From positions 31,949,606 to 32,013,605 of the forward strand of contig CM029644.1 in the NCBI GenBank assembly GCA_017311315.1: 64,000 bases of DNA, given 5' to 3'. The notes beneath the pieces were generated by a model. That model saw only the letters and a program-made list of their open reading frames with translations, was not told the origin of the DNA and searched no databases. The translations under genes and the position numbers were made by a program. Each line of letters starts with the position of its first letter. Position 1 is the stretch's first letter. This DNA comes from Dendrocalamus latiflorus. Lineage: Eukaryota > Streptophyta > Magnoliopsida > Poales > Poaceae. Positions 46,870-57,152 of this stretch are shown here, one piece after another.

Positions 46870-47170
46870 TAGTTAGGCGTCGAGGTGGCAGTCCCCTTGA
46901 GAAACGGTGACTGCTGAACTATGGATGTCGAAGACGAAGCGCGTGTCGATCTGCTGCACGGCGCCGATGACCGTCGCGTGTCAGTCGGGGACGACACCTA
47001 GGCACCGTTGGTCCGGAGATTACGCGAACACTACTGATTTCTTTCCTGCAGGCAATTCGGTCAATTCCCACATTTCATTACCTCGTATGGATGGCAACTC
47101 CTCCTTCATTGCCCTTTTCCAACACGGTTGCTTCACGGCTTCAATCACACTGGTTGGTTCCTCTGCACCG
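46870..47170 (-). pseudogene. copia reverse-transcriptase scrap with an unrelated tail
   Basis: On the minus strand 47163-47035 reads EPTSVIEAVKQPCWKRAMKE and then MWELTELPAGKKS, which matches the start of the copia reverse-transcriptase region (EPxx...EAxxxxxWxxAMxxEL...WELVxLPxGKK). The next part (about 46992-46875) reads ATVIGAVQQIDTRFVFD, faintly like the end of a pepsin-type aspartic protease. No intact frame exists. It lies next to the insertion site of the LTR element at 41335-46711. Confidence 0.45.
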
Positions 47171-47274
47171 AGCAAGCACAGCTTGGTTTCATCCAACTCA
47201 ATGGCAGAGATAACCTACTATAAATATCTCCTATATTGAGTGGTACCATTGTGGCTCGTCTGATGAAGCAGTGG

Positions 47275-47372
47275 AGCATTGGTTGGAGAGAGAGAAAATA
47301 GCATCTCTTGTAAGTGACTGGGCCTCTAATCATTTTCTTTTCCTTAGCATTGGTTGGAGAGAGAGAAAAATA
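47275..47372. repeat. short tandem duplication
   Basis: AGCATTGGTTGGAGAGAGAGAAAA occurs at about 47277 and again at about 47347, each followed by an A-rich TAGC. It lies in the upstream region of NIP7. Confidence 0.7.
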
Positions 47373-47669
47373 GCTCAAAGGCAGTTTAGTCATCTTAGGT
47401 GGCTGATTTGGAGAGAGAGAAAAGAAAAATGAGGAAAAGGGGTGCAATGGTAGGGAATACGAGAGACACGTACTGAGTGGCTATTTTGCGAAGTCGACGA
47501 TAGCGATGACAATTTTACGAAGCCTACTGTAAGCGGTGGCAAATATCCAATTTTCTCGTGGGTGGCGAGGGACATCGACCGTTGGATTTATTTGATCCAA
47601 CGGCCAATAATAAATAAAGAAGCCCGTAGTCCCGATGAAAGCAAGGGAAGAACCCCACCCCCACCACCA

Positions 47670-47678
47670 AAACCCTAG
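47670..47678 (+). promoter_or_regulatory. telo-box in the NIP7 promoter or leader
   Basis: AAACCCTAG occurs 58 bp before the NIP7 start codon. Telo-boxes of this form are known near transcription starts of plant ribosomal-protein and ribosome-assembly genes and couple them to cell growth, which agrees with the gene downstream. Confidence 0.6.
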
Positions 47679-47735
47679 TCTCCATCCCTAGCCTCCCCGC
47701 CGCTCCGCACCAGACTAGCCTCCGCCGCCGGCGCC

Positions 47736-48302
47736 ATGCGGCCGCTCGACGAGAAGGAGACCACGATGGTCTTCGAGAAGCTCTTCAAGTTCACCGGGCC
47801 CAACCTGAAGCACCTCCTGGAGCGGCCCGCCGTGGAGGGTCCCGACCCGGAGCCCGGCCGCTACTGCCTCCGCCTCCACAAGAACCGCGTCTACTACGCC
47901 TCCGAGTCGCTCGTCCGCCGCGCCACCACCGTTGCTCGCCCGCGCCTCGCGGGGGTCGGCACGCCCATCGGCAGGTTCACCCACCACGGCGCCTTCCACC
48001 TCACCGTCCACGCGCTCGACCTCCTCGCCGCCCACGCGCGACGCCGCGTCTGGCTCAAGCCCGACACCGAGCGCCCCTTCCTCTTTGGCAACTCCGTGCC
48101 CAAGTCCTCCCTCGCGCGCATCACAGAGAACACCAAGGCCGGCGACGGCGTCGTCATCATGTCCATGGCCGACGTGCCGCTCGGGTTCGGCGTCGCTGCA
48201 AGGTCGGCGCAGGACTGCAGGAAGGCCGACACCAATGCCGTGGTGGTGCTGCACCAGGCCGACGCTGGCGAGTACCTCCGCAAGGAGGAGGAGCTCATGT
48301 GA
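47736..48302 (+). CDS. NIP7: 60S ribosome subunit biogenesis protein NIP7
   Basis: This is a single-exon gene of 188 residues. It opens MRPLDEKETTMVFEKLFKFTG, continues GPNLKHLLERP and RYCLRLHKNRVYYASE (N-terminal pre-PUA domain, about 1-95), and has a C-terminal PUA domain (about 96-170) with VWLKPDTERPFLFGNSVPKS and DVPLGFGVAARSAQDCR. NIP7 binds pre-ribosomal RNA in the nucleolus and nucleoplasm and is needed for 27S pre-rRNA processing and 60S subunit assembly. Its length matches eukaryotic homologues (about 180). It is complete, with ATG in GCCGGCGCCATGCGG context and TGA at 48300-48302. The 5' coding half is strongly GC-rich, as in many grass genes. Confidence 0.96.
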   Translation: MRPLDEKETTMVFEKLFKFTGPNLKHLLERPAVEGPDPEPGRYCLRLHKNRVYYASESLVRRATTVARPRLAGVGTPIGRFTHHGAFHLTVHALDLLAAHARRRVWLKPDTERPFLFGNSVPKSSLARITENTKAGDGVVIMSMADVPLGFGVAARSAQDCRKADTNAVVVLHQADAGEYLRKEEELM

Positions 48303-50018
48303 GGTGAGGTGAGGGCCGAGGCCTGGTTGTTCTCGTGTTGACTGATTGGATCATATGGGTGAATTTAGAAACCATGTCTTACTATTTTGTTCAAGGGTTC
48401 AGGCATATGCATTTCGATGTACTGAATGATTAATTGGTTATGGGATGAGGTGGTTGCCAATTTTATTTTATGTCCATGCTAATTGGTTTTTTCTGACTTC
48501 TGGGTGCATTTAATGGGGGTGTCTGGATCAGTTTATTTGCTGAATTGTGTGGAATTAATCAAGCAAGTAATTTCTGAGATTGAATTGCTCTATTGGGTCT
48601 GGTTGTATATGTTGTAAACCATAGAACTGAGTTGGGCAGAGATGACGTGGTTAATTGAAGGATTATGCCATATCCTTTAAACCAGTAGGATGGCATAAAT
48701 GGCCACCCTGATCTTCAATTTGGCACTCTTGATCAATGGTCATGCTCATGCTTGTTGTGATGTGTTGACTTACCTTGATTGTCAAATCTTGGACAGGATG
48801 GCTTTGGTTTCCACCTGTGGCATGAACTCTTTAATAGCTAATAGCTACATTTACATAGTTCAAAAGTTGATGTTAAGGCTTTGTTTTCCGCCTGTCTCAT
48901 GAACTCTTTAATAGCTAATAGCTATATGGACATAGTTCAAAAGTTGATGGTTTCGCATAGATTAGCAAGCCGTTGGATGTAAGTAATGTTGTCACTGTTA
49001 TGGTCTTTTCCGTTATTTCTTGACAAACGATTGAAGTTGGAACCCCTTTAAACTGTAACCATCGTGATTGATTTGGATATCATGAATGGTTAAAAGAAAT
49101 CAGATTGTTTGGCTGAAGATGGGCAATGTTCTGTTCTTGGAAAGGGGATTCCTTTCCATCATGAACTTAATATGCTTAGTGGCTTGGCAGGAGAGGTGCT
49201 GAACTAGGATTTTGGGTTGCAGCAGGTTTATGTTTTGAACTATTTATCCACGATTTCCTTGTAATCATAGCATGTGGTGGCTGTTAGGTTGGCCTGAGCT
49301 GTAATCAGTTATAAACTGGCTGCCATCCACCATGAAAGTCTGCTTGCGCAGTTGTACTAGCATTGGTACTCCATGACTAGCCAAAGCAGAAAACGATATT
49401 CTGGTTTACTGTTCCATGACCCTGTCATTGCTTGTGCAGTAAACTATTCTGTGACAGTCCATAACAGCTTGGCTTAATCATGCGGTCTATAGATTTGTTT
49501 CTCATTTCCCGAATATGGCACTCGTATGATACATTTGGTTTGAACCCTGTGATTCTGATTTTACAGCTTTCCTGCTTGCAGGTTTGGCATGGCTGTAGTA
49601 CTGAAAGATGTGTTTCCTCTGTGCTTGCCATCAGTGCTCAGTTCTTCCACCATTCTGGAATGCGCAGTTTTCACCTAGCGCAAAGAAAAGTGAACAAAGA
49701 GTGTAGGTCTGATATATCAACTATCCTATTAGAAAAGTTTTGTTCTCAGGTGGTTCCAGGGGGACTACAAATTTTGTCACGCTTAACTCATTAGTAAGCT
49801 ACTTCAGTACTGCCTAGCGCCCACTGCAGTGTTTCGTGTGAGCTTTTGGGTTATGATCAACAGTGCTTTTCGTCATGGATCTATGGGCCCTGGATGTATG
49901 AATCGATTAGTTTGCGCTGTCGAATTACATTAGAGCAGTTGCTTCAATGTTGTTGAGTGCGTCTTGTTGGGAGTTTGTTCTCAGTAAGCTAACCTGTTCG
50001 TGAATGTACATTTTGAAC
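48303..50018. other. NIP7 3' flank and intergenic DNA
   Basis: No further gene was recognised. A ~75-bp tandem duplication (GAACTCTTTAATAGCTAATAGCTA...CATAGTTCAAAAGTTGATG) occupies about 48800-48950. The open frame at 49480-49794 carries no known motif. Confidence 0.4.
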
Positions 50019-50426
50019 CTCTGGATGTGTTATGCTTGAAGCATAGAAAGCCGTAAGCTAGGCTTGGCTTTTCAGTAAGTTTTTTATTGACGAACACCAG
50101 AGAATTGATGCTCGGTGATAAAAGTCGATATGCTGATATGATTTGACTGGAAATAGAAGGTTAGATTACAGATAGAGAGATTTGGATCTCGAATACGGAT
50201 AAACAGGAAGAAAAATAAATAGACAAGCAAAAATAAACAGAATTGATGCTCTGGATGTGTTATGCTTGAAGCATAGAAGGCCGTAAGCTAGGCTTCGCTC
50301 TTCAGTGAGTTTTTTTTATTGACGAACACTAGAGAATTGATGCTCGGTGATAAAAGCCGATATGCTGACATGATTTGACTGGAAATAAAAGGTTAGATTA
50401 CAGATAGAGAGATTTGGATCTCGAAT
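50019..50426. repeat. ~230-bp tandem duplication, second copy interrupted
   Basis: Copy A (50019-50248) starts CTCTGGATGTGTTATGCTTG. Copy B starts the same way at 50249 and follows A closely to CTCGAAT at 50426, where an insertion interrupts it. Copy B resumes at 52193 with GAATACGGATAAACAGGAAG, the sequence found at 50191 in copy A. The two copies differ at several sites, so the duplication predates the insertion. Confidence 0.88.
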
Positions 50427-52192
50427 TCTCGCCTTCTCCCCTTCTCATCTAGATCGCCTTCTCACCTCCCTGCCTGAATCTCCCCTTCTCGCCGTCGCCG
50501 GAGCACGCCACCAGTCGCCGGTGGCCGCAAGGAGGGCGGCGGCGGGGCGTTTTTCCTCCTCTTGGTCCTTTCCCCTCAGTCGGCAGTGGGCAGCCCTCCC
50601 CCCTACCCGGCTCCCGCATCCTCGCCGTCGCCGGAGCGATCCCTGGCAGCGGATCCCCTCGCCGGCGGCGGATCCGGCGGCCTGGTGGCCGGATCTGGCG
50701 TCTCTCAGCCCAGATCTGTGGGGTAGAGAGGCGGCGGGCGACCTGGGGCGTGTCGTCGCTGTGGAGGCTGGAGGCGCGCGCCTAGGGCGCGAGCGCGCGG
50801 AGGCGGCCTCGGGCGCGTTTGCGATGGCTTCGTGCGTGTTTGTTGGCGCCCATGGAGGGTTAGGCCGAACGGAGGCGGCCGGTGTGCGGCATCGGGCGTG
50901 TCGGCGCCGAGGGATTTGGAAGGCCGGGCGGATTCGGGTCGCCTTGACGGCAAGGAGCGGGCTCGGTGGCCGTTGCCGGCGGGTGGTGCCGAGTGGTCGG
51001 CGGTGGATTCGGGCGGCCCCGCTGGTGCCGTTGCGGCGTCGCCGGTGGGGAAGACTGGGCGGCGGCGGGCATGAGTTTGGCTGCGGCTGGTCGCCTTCAG
51101 TCGGCTCCGCCCGCCGTGCCGCGCCCGCCCGCACCGACGTCTCCCGGCTCCGCCCGCCGTGCCGCGCCCGCCCGCGTCGGCTTCTCCCCCCGGCGACGGC
51201 TTCCACGGAAACCGCGATAGCTGGCTCCCCGGAGAGGAACGGCACCGGCGGTGAGGATGTCAAGGCGGCGAAGCCCAAGAAGCGCAACTCGTCTCCCGGA
51301 GTCTGTTCTGTCGGCTGTCGGATCTATGATCCGGAGAACGGGAAGACCTGCCACCAGTGCCGTCAAAAAACCAAAGATTTCGCGGTTGCTTGCAAGCAGC
51401 TCAAGAAGAAGGGGCCGTGCCCAGTTAAGTATTGCCAGAAGTGCCTGCTTAACAGGTATGACGAGATTGCTGAGGAGGTGGCGCAGCAGGAGGCCTGGAC
51501 TTGCCCCAAGTGCAGGGGCATCTGCAACTGCAGCTTCTGCAGAAAGAAGAATGGAGAGATGCCAACGGGAATACTGGCTCATGCTGCCAAGGCGTCGGGG
51601 TATCCATGGCGCGGCGGTGCTCGGGCGGGAAGCGGTTCGTCGTGGAGTTCAATGATGGTTATGCCATGGCCTTGAGGCGTGTGGAACCCGGTGTGCTGGT
51701 GGCGTCTTTTTTGTGTGTGGCTAGTGCGCGGGTTGCTGTGGATGTGCTGGCGAAAGCCTTACCGGTGTTCCTACCGGTCTCGACAACTATGACGCCTTTG
51801 GACGTCATTTTCCTTCCTGAAGGGTTGTCATGGCACTTCATAGCCCTCATGTACTCTGTTCTCCAGGTGAAAGTCTTGTCTCGGTGAGGCGGGCGGCGAC
51901 GGCGACCCTCGTCGCCTCTTGGAGGCGTTGCCTTTGAGGTTCATCTTCACGCAAAATAGACCGGAGTTTGGGTGGCTCAGTTGGAGGAGTTTAGGGATTG
52001 GTTGAAAGCAAGGACGGAGAAGAAATCCTGAAGCTTAGTCTTTCTAGTTTTTTCTTAGTCCTTAAGCTCTCTTTCTTGCGGTTGTGTACTCCTCAGTGTT
52101 GAGGTTTTGAGCCTAAGAGCTCGTGTAACTTTTGGCTATATATATCCCAAGTGGATATAGAGACCGGATTTTATATCCTTTATCTAAAAAAA
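50427..52192 (+). mobile_element. poly(A)-tailed retroposed insertion carrying a CDCA7-type zinc finger
   Basis: The 1766-bp insert is defined by comparing the interrupted repeat copy B with intact copy A. It ends TTATCTAAAAAAA and is followed by GAATACGG. GAAT also precedes it, leaving only a 4-bp possible target duplication. The A-tail and lack of introns indicate reverse transcription of an RNA, probably by LINE machinery. The 5' end is a pyrimidine-rich leader, the middle is the ORF described separately, and the last ~500 bp is non-coding. A small TATATCC/GGATATA hairpin lies about 30 bp before the tail. Confidence 0.75.
50521..51675 (+). CDS. intronless ORF with CDCA7-like 4CXXC_R1 zinc finger
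   Basis: The frame is 384 codons. Residues 1-259 are Arg/Ala/Gly-rich and may be partly leader; a later in-frame ATG (50824, MASCVFVGAHGG) is an alternative start. Residues about 262-360 form the zinc-finger domain of CDCA7/MAO-A-repressor-R1 proteins: RIYDPENGKTCHQCRQKT, CPVKYCQKCLLNRY, WTCPKCRGICNCSFCRKK and MPTGILAHAAKASG, with the CxxC pairs present. In animals and plants this domain binds DNA and works with HELLS/DDM1-type remodelers in DNA methylation. After KASG the frame soon leaves homology (GYPWRGGARAG) and stops at 51675. The absence of introns and the flanking structure indicate a retrocopy. Whether it is expressed is unknown. Confidence 0.6.
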   Translation: MAARRAAAGRFSSSWSFPLSRQWAALPPTRLPHPRRRRSDPWQRIPSPAADPAAWWPDLASLSPDLWGREAAGDLGRVVAVEAGGARLGRERAEAASGAFAMASCVFVGAHGGLGRTEAAGVRHRACRRRGIWKAGRIRVALTARSGLGGRCRRVVPSGRRWIRAAPLVPLRRRRWGRLGGGGHEFGCGWSPSVGSARRAAPARTDVSRLRPPCRARPRRLLPPATASTETAIAGSPERNGTGGEDVKAAKPKKRNSSPGVCSVGCRIYDPENGKTCHQCRQKTKDFAVACKQLKKKGPCPVKYCQKCLLNRYDEIAEEVAQQEAWTCPKCRGICNCSFCRKKNGEMPTGILAHAAKASGYPWRGGARAGSGSSWSSMMVMPWP

Positions 52193-52235
52193 GAATACGG
52201 ATAAACAGGAAGAAAAATAAATAGACAAACGAAAA

Positions 52236-52306
52236 TGCGCATCCGGGGAATCGAACCCCGGTCAGTACCGTGGGAGGGTACTATGATTCCACTACACCAG
52301 ATGCGC
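52236..52306 (-). tRNA. tRNA-Gly(CCC)
   Basis: The minus strand reads GCGCATCTGGTGTAGTGG..., with acceptor stem GCGCATC pairing GATGCGC, discriminator A, D arm TGGTGTAGTGGAA, anticodon stem GTACC/GGTAC around loop CTCCCAC (anticodon CCC), and T arm CCGGG-GTTCGATT-CCCGG. A TTTTC pol III terminator follows directly (plus-strand GAAAA at 52231-52235). The gene is 71 nt, has no intron and looks functional. Confidence 0.95.
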
Positions 52307-53119
52307 TTCGATGTAATAAGTTTCCAGCATTCGATGAGCTGCATTTTCCCGTTCGGAAGCACCGTAGCACCGCCCCGCGGTCTGGACAGACGAGAGCCTC
52401 TGGTCACACAAGAGTGACGTTTTGATTACATGCTCTTTTGTGATTTTCGCATGCTTGACTGCTTCTAAGCTCCAACTTCGTGCGAAAATTCAGCGCTAGC
52501 TTCATGAGACTAAGCATACCTAGTTACGGTTAGGCAACGGCAACACAAGGTAACCCAAGTGTACAAAAGCATGTACAATACAAAATACTTATATATGAAT
52601 GCTTAAAGAGAGAGAATAAAGTCACATCATCAAGCACCCATGTAAAAGTTATTTCCTCCAATGTGCATCTCTTCCATAGGTGTTTAGATGCTACATTATC
52701 TATTAATTAGATATAGTTATACATATAAGCACCTACTAAGCGCCGATGCTTATTTAAGCATTGATGCTTCAAAATAAGCACTTTATCTATCCTATGTGGC
52801 AAGAAAAATTCAGTTTTTCATTATTAAACATCTCTCTAAGCACCTGCATTGGACATGCTCTAATGGGCTGCATGAGGTCGTGAGTTTATCTCGACCTCTG
52901 TAATTCTATGATATGCTAGTGGACTGACTCACATGCATGCAGTATAACGTGCATATATGTCCACTGTGTGCACGTTCCATCCACCCTTGTAAAGTCACAA
53001 GCATACGTGACTTTCAACCAAGTAGTGAGCATAGCTTCGGCGCCGACGGCCAGTTGGCCACTGCCTTAAAGCTTCTAAACGGAACATTCGCCATTGCTGC
53101 TGACAAGGCGAATGCTATA
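52307..53119. other. intergenic DNA
   Basis: No gene was recognised. Immediately before the LTR at 53120 there is a hairpin, CATTCGCC...GGCGAATG (53085-53114). Confidence 0.35.
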
Positions 53120-55237
53120 TGTTAACTTTATTCTAAGAGAAAACGTATGCATGGTAAATAACTAAGATAATATAGGAAATTTCTGAATTTCTCTATTCTC
53201 TTATTTGCTCTCTTTTTTTTGCTTTTCTCTTCTTACAAAACTGGCTACAAGTCTCCTCAATATATAGGCTAATAATCTCATACTAGTATATATATTCGGA
53301 TTTCAAGTTGGACACAACTTCAACTTGAGTTACACATGGAGACGGACTCTACTACGTTTTGAAGTCTAAGTCAATATTTTTTTTAATAATCTCCCCCTTA
53401 ATCTTGACTTGACATACTGTAGTTTTAGTCTCAATGCATTATGAACTACCAGCCACGCCTCTACATTAAGTATTCTACATGAAAGCTACATTTAAGAACT
53501 CAGCTCAACTGGCACAGGTTCATCCGGATGCAAAGATTCTAAAACATTGAAGCAGTCGGTCTCAACTACGACTTACTAAACTCATACTTGACACAGAACG
53601 GTGACACATATTCTCAATGTTCTGATTTCTTTCCACTTTATTTGAGTTTGGACGGCGACACATCTTCTCGACGTCCCTGACTCCAACCTTCATCAGAGCA
53701 CTGTTGATTCATCATCATTGAACGCTTCAGCAACAAACACTTTCTTCATCTTTGGCTTAGAGCATTCTAAAGCAAAGTGCATATAATCGTTACAATTATA
53801 ACACCTCACTTTTGCTTTATCAAACTTTCGATTCTGACGGCCTTGGCCACCACTCTTGAAAGCGTCTTGCCTTCATGCTTCGATGATCGAATCTCCCACT
53901 CAACACGGGTCAATAAGAACTGTCCGTCGCTTTTGTTACTATTGTCGTGAATGCGTTTTTCATACGTCTTAAGACGACCGATGACCTCCTCCATGGTCAT
54001 TGTCTTTAGGTCTCTAAATTGCTCTATAACCGAAGCAATTGCGAGAAACTGTGACGGAACAGCACGAAATAATTTCTTCATTACGAACAATTCTTTCACA
54101 TTCTCGTCAAGGGTCCGAATCTTGTTGACGATGACCATCAATCGAACGGCAAAGTCATTGATCGACTCCATTTTCTTCATACGCAGCAGCTCGAACTCGG
54201 TCTTGAGAGTTTGTACCTCTGCTTCCTTCACACGATCGACACCAAGATGCATCGTCTTCAACGTCTCCCACGCGGTTTTGACCGTCTCCTTTTCGACCAG
54301 TAGGAAGAGCGTCTCCTGTGGGATGCCCTGATAGATGGCCGCCAATGTCATCTGATCCTTGCGCACATCGACGTTGACGTTCTCGATCATGTCCCACACA
54401 CCTTGAGTCTTCATGTACTCCTTTATCTTGATTGCCTAGGCTGCATAATTGCTCGTCATGAGCATCGAATAATACAGCGAGGCAGCAGAACTCTTCTTCG
54501 TCACCATACTGGATGATGCCTCGTCACCGGTGACACCACTTTTCAAAGAACGCGATATGATCTTGAGCACGGATCAAAAAATCATGCCACTTTAAATCGG
54601 CTCTTGAACCGAGGGAAAAACGAAGATAAAACGCGTTGGGACCAATGGAGAAACACGCTGCTGCTTGACTGTTGCCTATTTCTCTCTCCTGGGATTAACT
54701 CTCTTCTATGTCTTGTCCCTTCTTGCTCCAAGGAAAAAAGCAAATAGGACAAGGACTTATTCTTGTTTGTGAGTCCTGCGTATGGAAAAACAAGTCGTCT
54801 TTGCTAGACACAGCCAGCGTCTTTTCTTTTCCTATTTGTGACGCGATGCTTGCTTTTCTTCGCTGAGCATGGACTGAGCGTCGTGAGCGCCGCGCGAGTG
54901 CGAAATGGAATGGTTGAGATGATTTTTTCAGCGATTCGGTTTCCGCCTAGGCTCTGATACTACTTGTTAACTTTATTCCAAGAGAAAACGCACACATCAC
55001 AAATAAACTAAGAGAATACAGGAGAATTTCGGAATTTCTCTATTATCTTATTTGCTCCCCCTTTTTCTTACTTTTCGCTTCTTACAAAACTGGCTACAAG
55101 CCTTCTTAATATATATGCTAATAATCTTCTACTAATTTATGTATTTGGAATTTAAGTTGGATACAATTTCAACTTGAGTTACATATGGAGACGAATTCTA
55201 TTATATTTTAAACTCTAAGTTAAGATTATTCTTGACA
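53120..55237 (-). mobile_element. gag-only copia-type LTR element
   Basis: The two LTRs, 53120-53389 and 54965-55237, begin TGTTAACTTTATTC and are clearly homologous but diverged. Beside the right LTR the minus strand reads GTATCAGAGCCTAGG (54959-54945), the initiator-Met primer-binding site. Beside the left LTR it reads AAGGGGGAGATT, a polypurine tract. Only about 1.57 kb lies between, with gag and no pol. Flanks (CTATA before, CTGTT after) do not give a clean target duplication. Right-hand boundaries are approximate. Confidence 0.8.
53806..54459 (-). pseudogene. copia gag (UBN2-type), with stop and frameshift
   Basis: From 54459 the minus strand reads MTSNYAA, then TAG at 54438-54436, then AIKIKEYMKTQGVWDMIE. 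The stop stands where copia gag normally has the tryptophan of the NYxxW motif (TGG to TAG). The open part has typical gag segments ETVKTAWETLKTMHLGVDRV, LKTEFELLRMKKMESINDF and LKTMTMEEVIGRLKTYEKR. The frame stops at 53806, but a neighbouring frame carries on with a zinc knuckle, CYNCNDYMHFALEC, so there is also a frameshift near 53820. Confidence 0.8.
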
Positions 55238-56690
55238 CTGTTATATATATTCAGATTTGGCATATTGCCTTGGCGCGCGTGGCTGTCGCTGCCGCCATGC
55301 TCGAAGTGGAAGGTGGAAACCAATTCTCTCGCTCGCGCGCGCGTGCCGGGCCGGCCGTGGCCGGCGCAAGTAGCAGCGGCCACGTGATGTCCTCGTCCGA
55401 CAGCGCCCCTCCCGGCCCCCCCGCCATTGCACCCCCTGTATTCCTAGCTAGTCCACGTCGCACCGGCGATAACAATGGACATTATTATTGGTTCAACGGC
55501 ATGGTCGATCGATTCTGTCCTCCATGCATGACTCTTCCGCGCCTGCTTTATATATTCTCGCTGCAAAATGCAGGATACCGTTGCCATCTCCATGATGAAA
55601 AAGATGCAGGATATGGAGATCGATCTTTATCGGCAAATAAACAGGAGCACAAGCCTAGCTACTTGAGCAATTTGACCCATCTGGGAGTCTGGCCGGGGTT
55701 CATATTAAGCCTAGGTCAAGCTTGCTTACAGAGGGTTAAAATAACCCTTCCTTTTTAATTTATGTTCTGAGATGTTGTTTCACGCAAATATATATACCTT
55801 ACATGGAAATGTTTTGTTCTAGATCAAGTTTTTTTTAGGTAGTGTAGGCCTCTGTTCCGTATGAAGAAATGCACTACATGAGAAACCATAAGCGGATAAT
55901 CAATTAACTAGCCATAATAATCTAATATAAGTTGCTGATGTAGTAGCCTAACTAGTTTTGTCTAAAGCAGATTTATGACATGAAAGCGTACGTAGTATAT
56001 ATGTACCGAACCTGCAGAACAAATGTTTGCTCTCAAATAGAAGGAACATAGATATAAGGGACAAACTGTTGGGTAACAGTCCGAAATCAATGTCCGTATG
56101 TCACCGACAGGTGTACCACGGCCTACTTATCACCCTAACATCGGATGTCGCCGGTTCCGTAATTTCTAATTTATACATCTTTACCATGTTACAATCTTAA
56201 TTGACAAATCCAATATTTATGCATGCCACTAAAGATTTGCAAATTAAGCAAGCCTAAGATCATGAGAAAGAAGGGGGGTCGAAGTAAAATTAAATCTTAT
56301 TCTAAAAAGAAGGCAAAAGGAAATATTTAAATCATACCGAATTAATCGAACAAATTTGTGTGGTTCAGATGGACACGTCGTTCGGTTTGCTAATCCCTAA
56401 TTAGTACCGGTCATCTTCCAATTATCAGACTCTTTAATTGATCCAAGGATCAGCGGCCTGCTGCAGACTGCAGGTGCGGATGATCGATACCTATACAGAC
56501 ACATGAAACATGTATCAATCATCTGAATTAAGCTAGCTAGCTAGGAAGAAGCCCTTGTTGCAAGCAGTCACTAGCATATACGACGTCGACGGCATGGCAT
56601 CCATCTATATATTCTCAGCTCAGACGTCCCTCTCTGCGTGGCTTTCCATCGCACCAGCTCACTTGAAGTGTGTGCCACTGCCATATCCGC
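55238..56690. other. intergenic DNA and upstream region of the FPF1-like gene
   Basis: A GC-rich block at 55265-55450 is open in several frames but has no known domain. The remainder is AT-rich, and no repeat ends were identified. Confidence 0.35.
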
Positions 56691-56696
56691 CTGACC

Positions 56697-56704
56697 TATA
56701 TATA
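56697..56704 (+). promoter_or_regulatory. TATA box of the FPF1-like gene
   Basis: TATATATA lies in CCTATATATACACATCACGC, 143 bp before the start codon. A transcription start about 30 bp downstream would give a ~115-nt 5' UTR. Confidence 0.6.
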
Positions 56705-56846
56705 CACATCACGCACGCAGCAGCAGCAAACCAGGTGCAACCCTAGAACCTCCAGCTCCAGGTAGCTAGCTAGCTGCTATATAGAGATTGATCTGGCCTG
56801 CAAGTCTAGCTAGCCTGCCAGTATAGTTCAAGCTAGCGTACGAGGT

Positions 56847-57152
56847 ATGTCGGGCGCGGGGGTGTGGGTGTTCCGGAACGGCGTGATGCAGCTGGAGCAG
56901 CCGTCGAGCCGGAAGGTGCTGGTGTACGTGCCGACGAACGAGGTGGTGCGGTCGACGGAGGCGCTGGAGCGGCGGCTGGGGGCGCTGGGGTGGGAGCGCT
57001 ACTACGAGGACCACGCCACCGTGCAGCTCCACAAGCGCGACGGCGGCGTCGACCTCATCTCCATCCCGCGCGACTTCGCCAGATTCCGCTCCACCCATAT
57101 GTACGACGTCGTCGTCAAGAACCGCGACCTCTTCAAGGTCGTCGACGTCTAG
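56847..57152 (+). CDS. FPF1: FLOWERING-PROMOTING FACTOR 1-like protein
   Basis: This is a single exon of 101 residues. The family pattern is clear: MSGAGVWVFRNGVMQLE, KVLVYVPTNEVVRS, LERRLGALGWERYY, LHKRDGGVDLISIPRDFARF and HMYDVVVKNRDLFKVVDV. FPF1-type proteins are small plant proteins without known enzymatic domains that promote flowering and affect gibberellin response; in rice a member affects root growth. Length is normal (about 100-110). The gene is complete, strongly GC-rich (many G/C third positions), and followed by an AT-rich 3' region. Which paralogue this is cannot be decided from one sequence. Confidence 0.95.
   Translation: MSGAGVWVFRNGVMQLEQPSSRKVLVYVPTNEVVRSTEALERRLGALGWERYYEDHATVQLHKRDGGVDLISIPRDFARFRSTHMYDVVVKNRDLFKVVDV

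Noticed and set aside
47715..48312. ORFs opposite or out of frame with NIP7
   Set aside because: They are shadows caused by the G/C third positions of NIP7, whose own frame matches a known family along its whole length.
55270..55758. 162-codon plus-strand ORF
   Set aside because: The first 60 codons are composition-driven, and the rest runs into AT-rich DNA without any recognisable pattern or splice logic.
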